58,942 bases of DNA from positions 1-58,942 of the forward strand of contig NZ_LZHH01000050.1 in assembly GCF_001690595.1 (NCBI RefSeq), read 5' to 3'. This document shows positions 58,589 to 58,942 of this stretch, piece by piece. How positions within the stretch are numbered: position 1 is the first letter of the stretch; each line of letters opens with the position of its first letter. Position numbers and translations under genes: made by a program. The notes under the pieces were generated by a model, which saw nothing but the letters and a program-made list of their open reading frames with translations, did no database searches and was not told the origin of the DNA. This DNA comes from Gilliamella sp. Choc5-1 (GTDB lineage: Bacteria; Pseudomonadota; Gammaproteobacteria; Enterobacterales; Orbaceae).

Positions 58589-58942
58589 TCTGACAGACAC
58601 ATATTACTCATCGGCTTTCATTTTAACAAAATTCGTGTCCGATGAGCAAAATAAATTCTCCAATTGCTTTTCCTTAACCAACCCCTTTGCATCATTCCAT
58701 GTTTGCCATGGTGTCTTCCCATAACAATATTTTCCTGAATGCGCTCTTTCTCGATTGTAAAATTCAAGCCATTGCTCAATATCGTTTTGTATTTCACTCA
58801 ATTGCGTGTAAATCTTACGTCGAAATAAAATATCATAACATTCTGTTTTCATCGTCTTATGGAATCGCTCACAAATACCGTTTGTTTGTGGGCTGTAGGC
58901 TTTGGTCTTGGTGTGTTCAATATCTTCTAGATTAAGATAAAG
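58583..58942 (-). mobile_element. IS481-type insertion sequence, 3' (C-terminal) part
   Basis: It begins with the terminal repeat ACTTAATCTGACA (58583-58595), inserted in the IS1182-type transposase gene, and runs off the window end. It complements the part at 1-767 with only about 25 bases of the transposase gene unaccounted for. Confidence 0.85.
58604..58942 (-). CDS. IS481-family transposase, C-terminal part (cut by window edge)
   Basis: About 113 codons are present: DIEHTKTKAYSPQTNGICERF with the catalytic Glu of the DDE triad, then LFRRKIYTQLSEIQNDIEQWLEFYN and RERAHSGKYCYGKTPWQTW, the usual C-terminal signature. The N-terminal remainder lies outside the window. It is in the same orientation as the part at 1-718. 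Confidence 0.85.
   Translation of the reverse strand, partial: LYLNLEDIEHTKTKAYSPQTNGICERFHKTMKTECYDILFRRKIYTQLSEIQNDIEQWLEFYNRERAHSGKYCYGKTPWQTWNDAKGLVKEKQLENLFCSSDTNFVKMKADE

Overview
The window is about 59 kb of very AT-rich chromosomal DNA from a gammaproteobacterium related to the enteric bacteria. The gene set is enteric-like: thrS-infC-rpmI-rplT-pheST-ihfA, hrpA, ydgH, rlhA, htpX, yhiI-rbbA-yhhJ, yccJ, yaaA, rnz and an Fnr with the E. coli cysteine pattern. Strong AT bias and heavy insertion-sequence decay fit Orbaceae (Gilliamella-type bee-gut symbionts). That assignment is inference from gene content and composition, not from a database search.

Layout. Positions 1-767 and 58583-58942 carry two complementary parts of one kind of IS481-type element, so both window edges lie inside copies of the same IS. 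849-3770 is a prophage remnant: a phd-doc toxin-antitoxin pair with a perfect palindromic operator, a compact lysis cassette (holin, DUF5675 protein, small ORF, nested Rz/Rz1 spanins) and a truncated rha gene behind a highly structured leader. The rha fragment runs into a ybaN-type gene that is broken by one stop codon. 4177-11244 holds metabolism. It contains a class 1 dihydroorotate dehydrogenase behind what looks like a pyrBI-style attenuator. It also contains an anaerobic module: a fused OYE/FMN-bind/FAD flavoprotein (probable cytosolic NADH:fumarate reductase), its flavin transferase ApbE and a dicarboxylate-type transporter, with an FNR box upstream. 11327-17178 holds ppx and ppk1 (polyphosphate), pykF with a terminator in its leader, and an HslJ-like lipoprotein. 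17233-26347 holds hrpA, ydgH, fnr, a 254-bp MITE-like element with 51-bp perfect inverted repeats, rlhA and htpX.

26566-33917 is a classical translation block read on the minus strand: 4.5S RNA, ihfA, pheT, pheS, the pheM leader peptide and attenuator, rplT, rpmI, infC (with its AUU start) and thrS (with an anticodon-mimic operator). 34443-41219 holds yaiI, recO, a Na+/H+ antiporter coupled to ubiT, rep and dusA. 41220-42690 carries a tRNA-Arg(UCU) gene bracketed by decayed IS fragments. 42698-56062 holds two AEC-family carriers, a secreted protein of unknown function, the yhiI-rbbA-yhhJ export operon, a DUF2867 protein, argE, rnz-yccJ, yaaA and a DMT carrier. 56126-58942 is a decay zone: an IS remnant, a frameshifted lipoprotein gene, and an IS1182-type transposase gene with a slippery A AAA AAG site that is cut by the IS481-type element.

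Two themes stand out. The first is RNA-based control by leader structures (pyr-like attenuator, pheM, thrS operator, infC AUU, a possible pykF-leader RNA, a C4-like phage RNA). The second is anaerobic physiology (Fnr, FNR box, NADH:fumarate reductase, UbiT, and possibly a fumarate-using class 1 DHODH).
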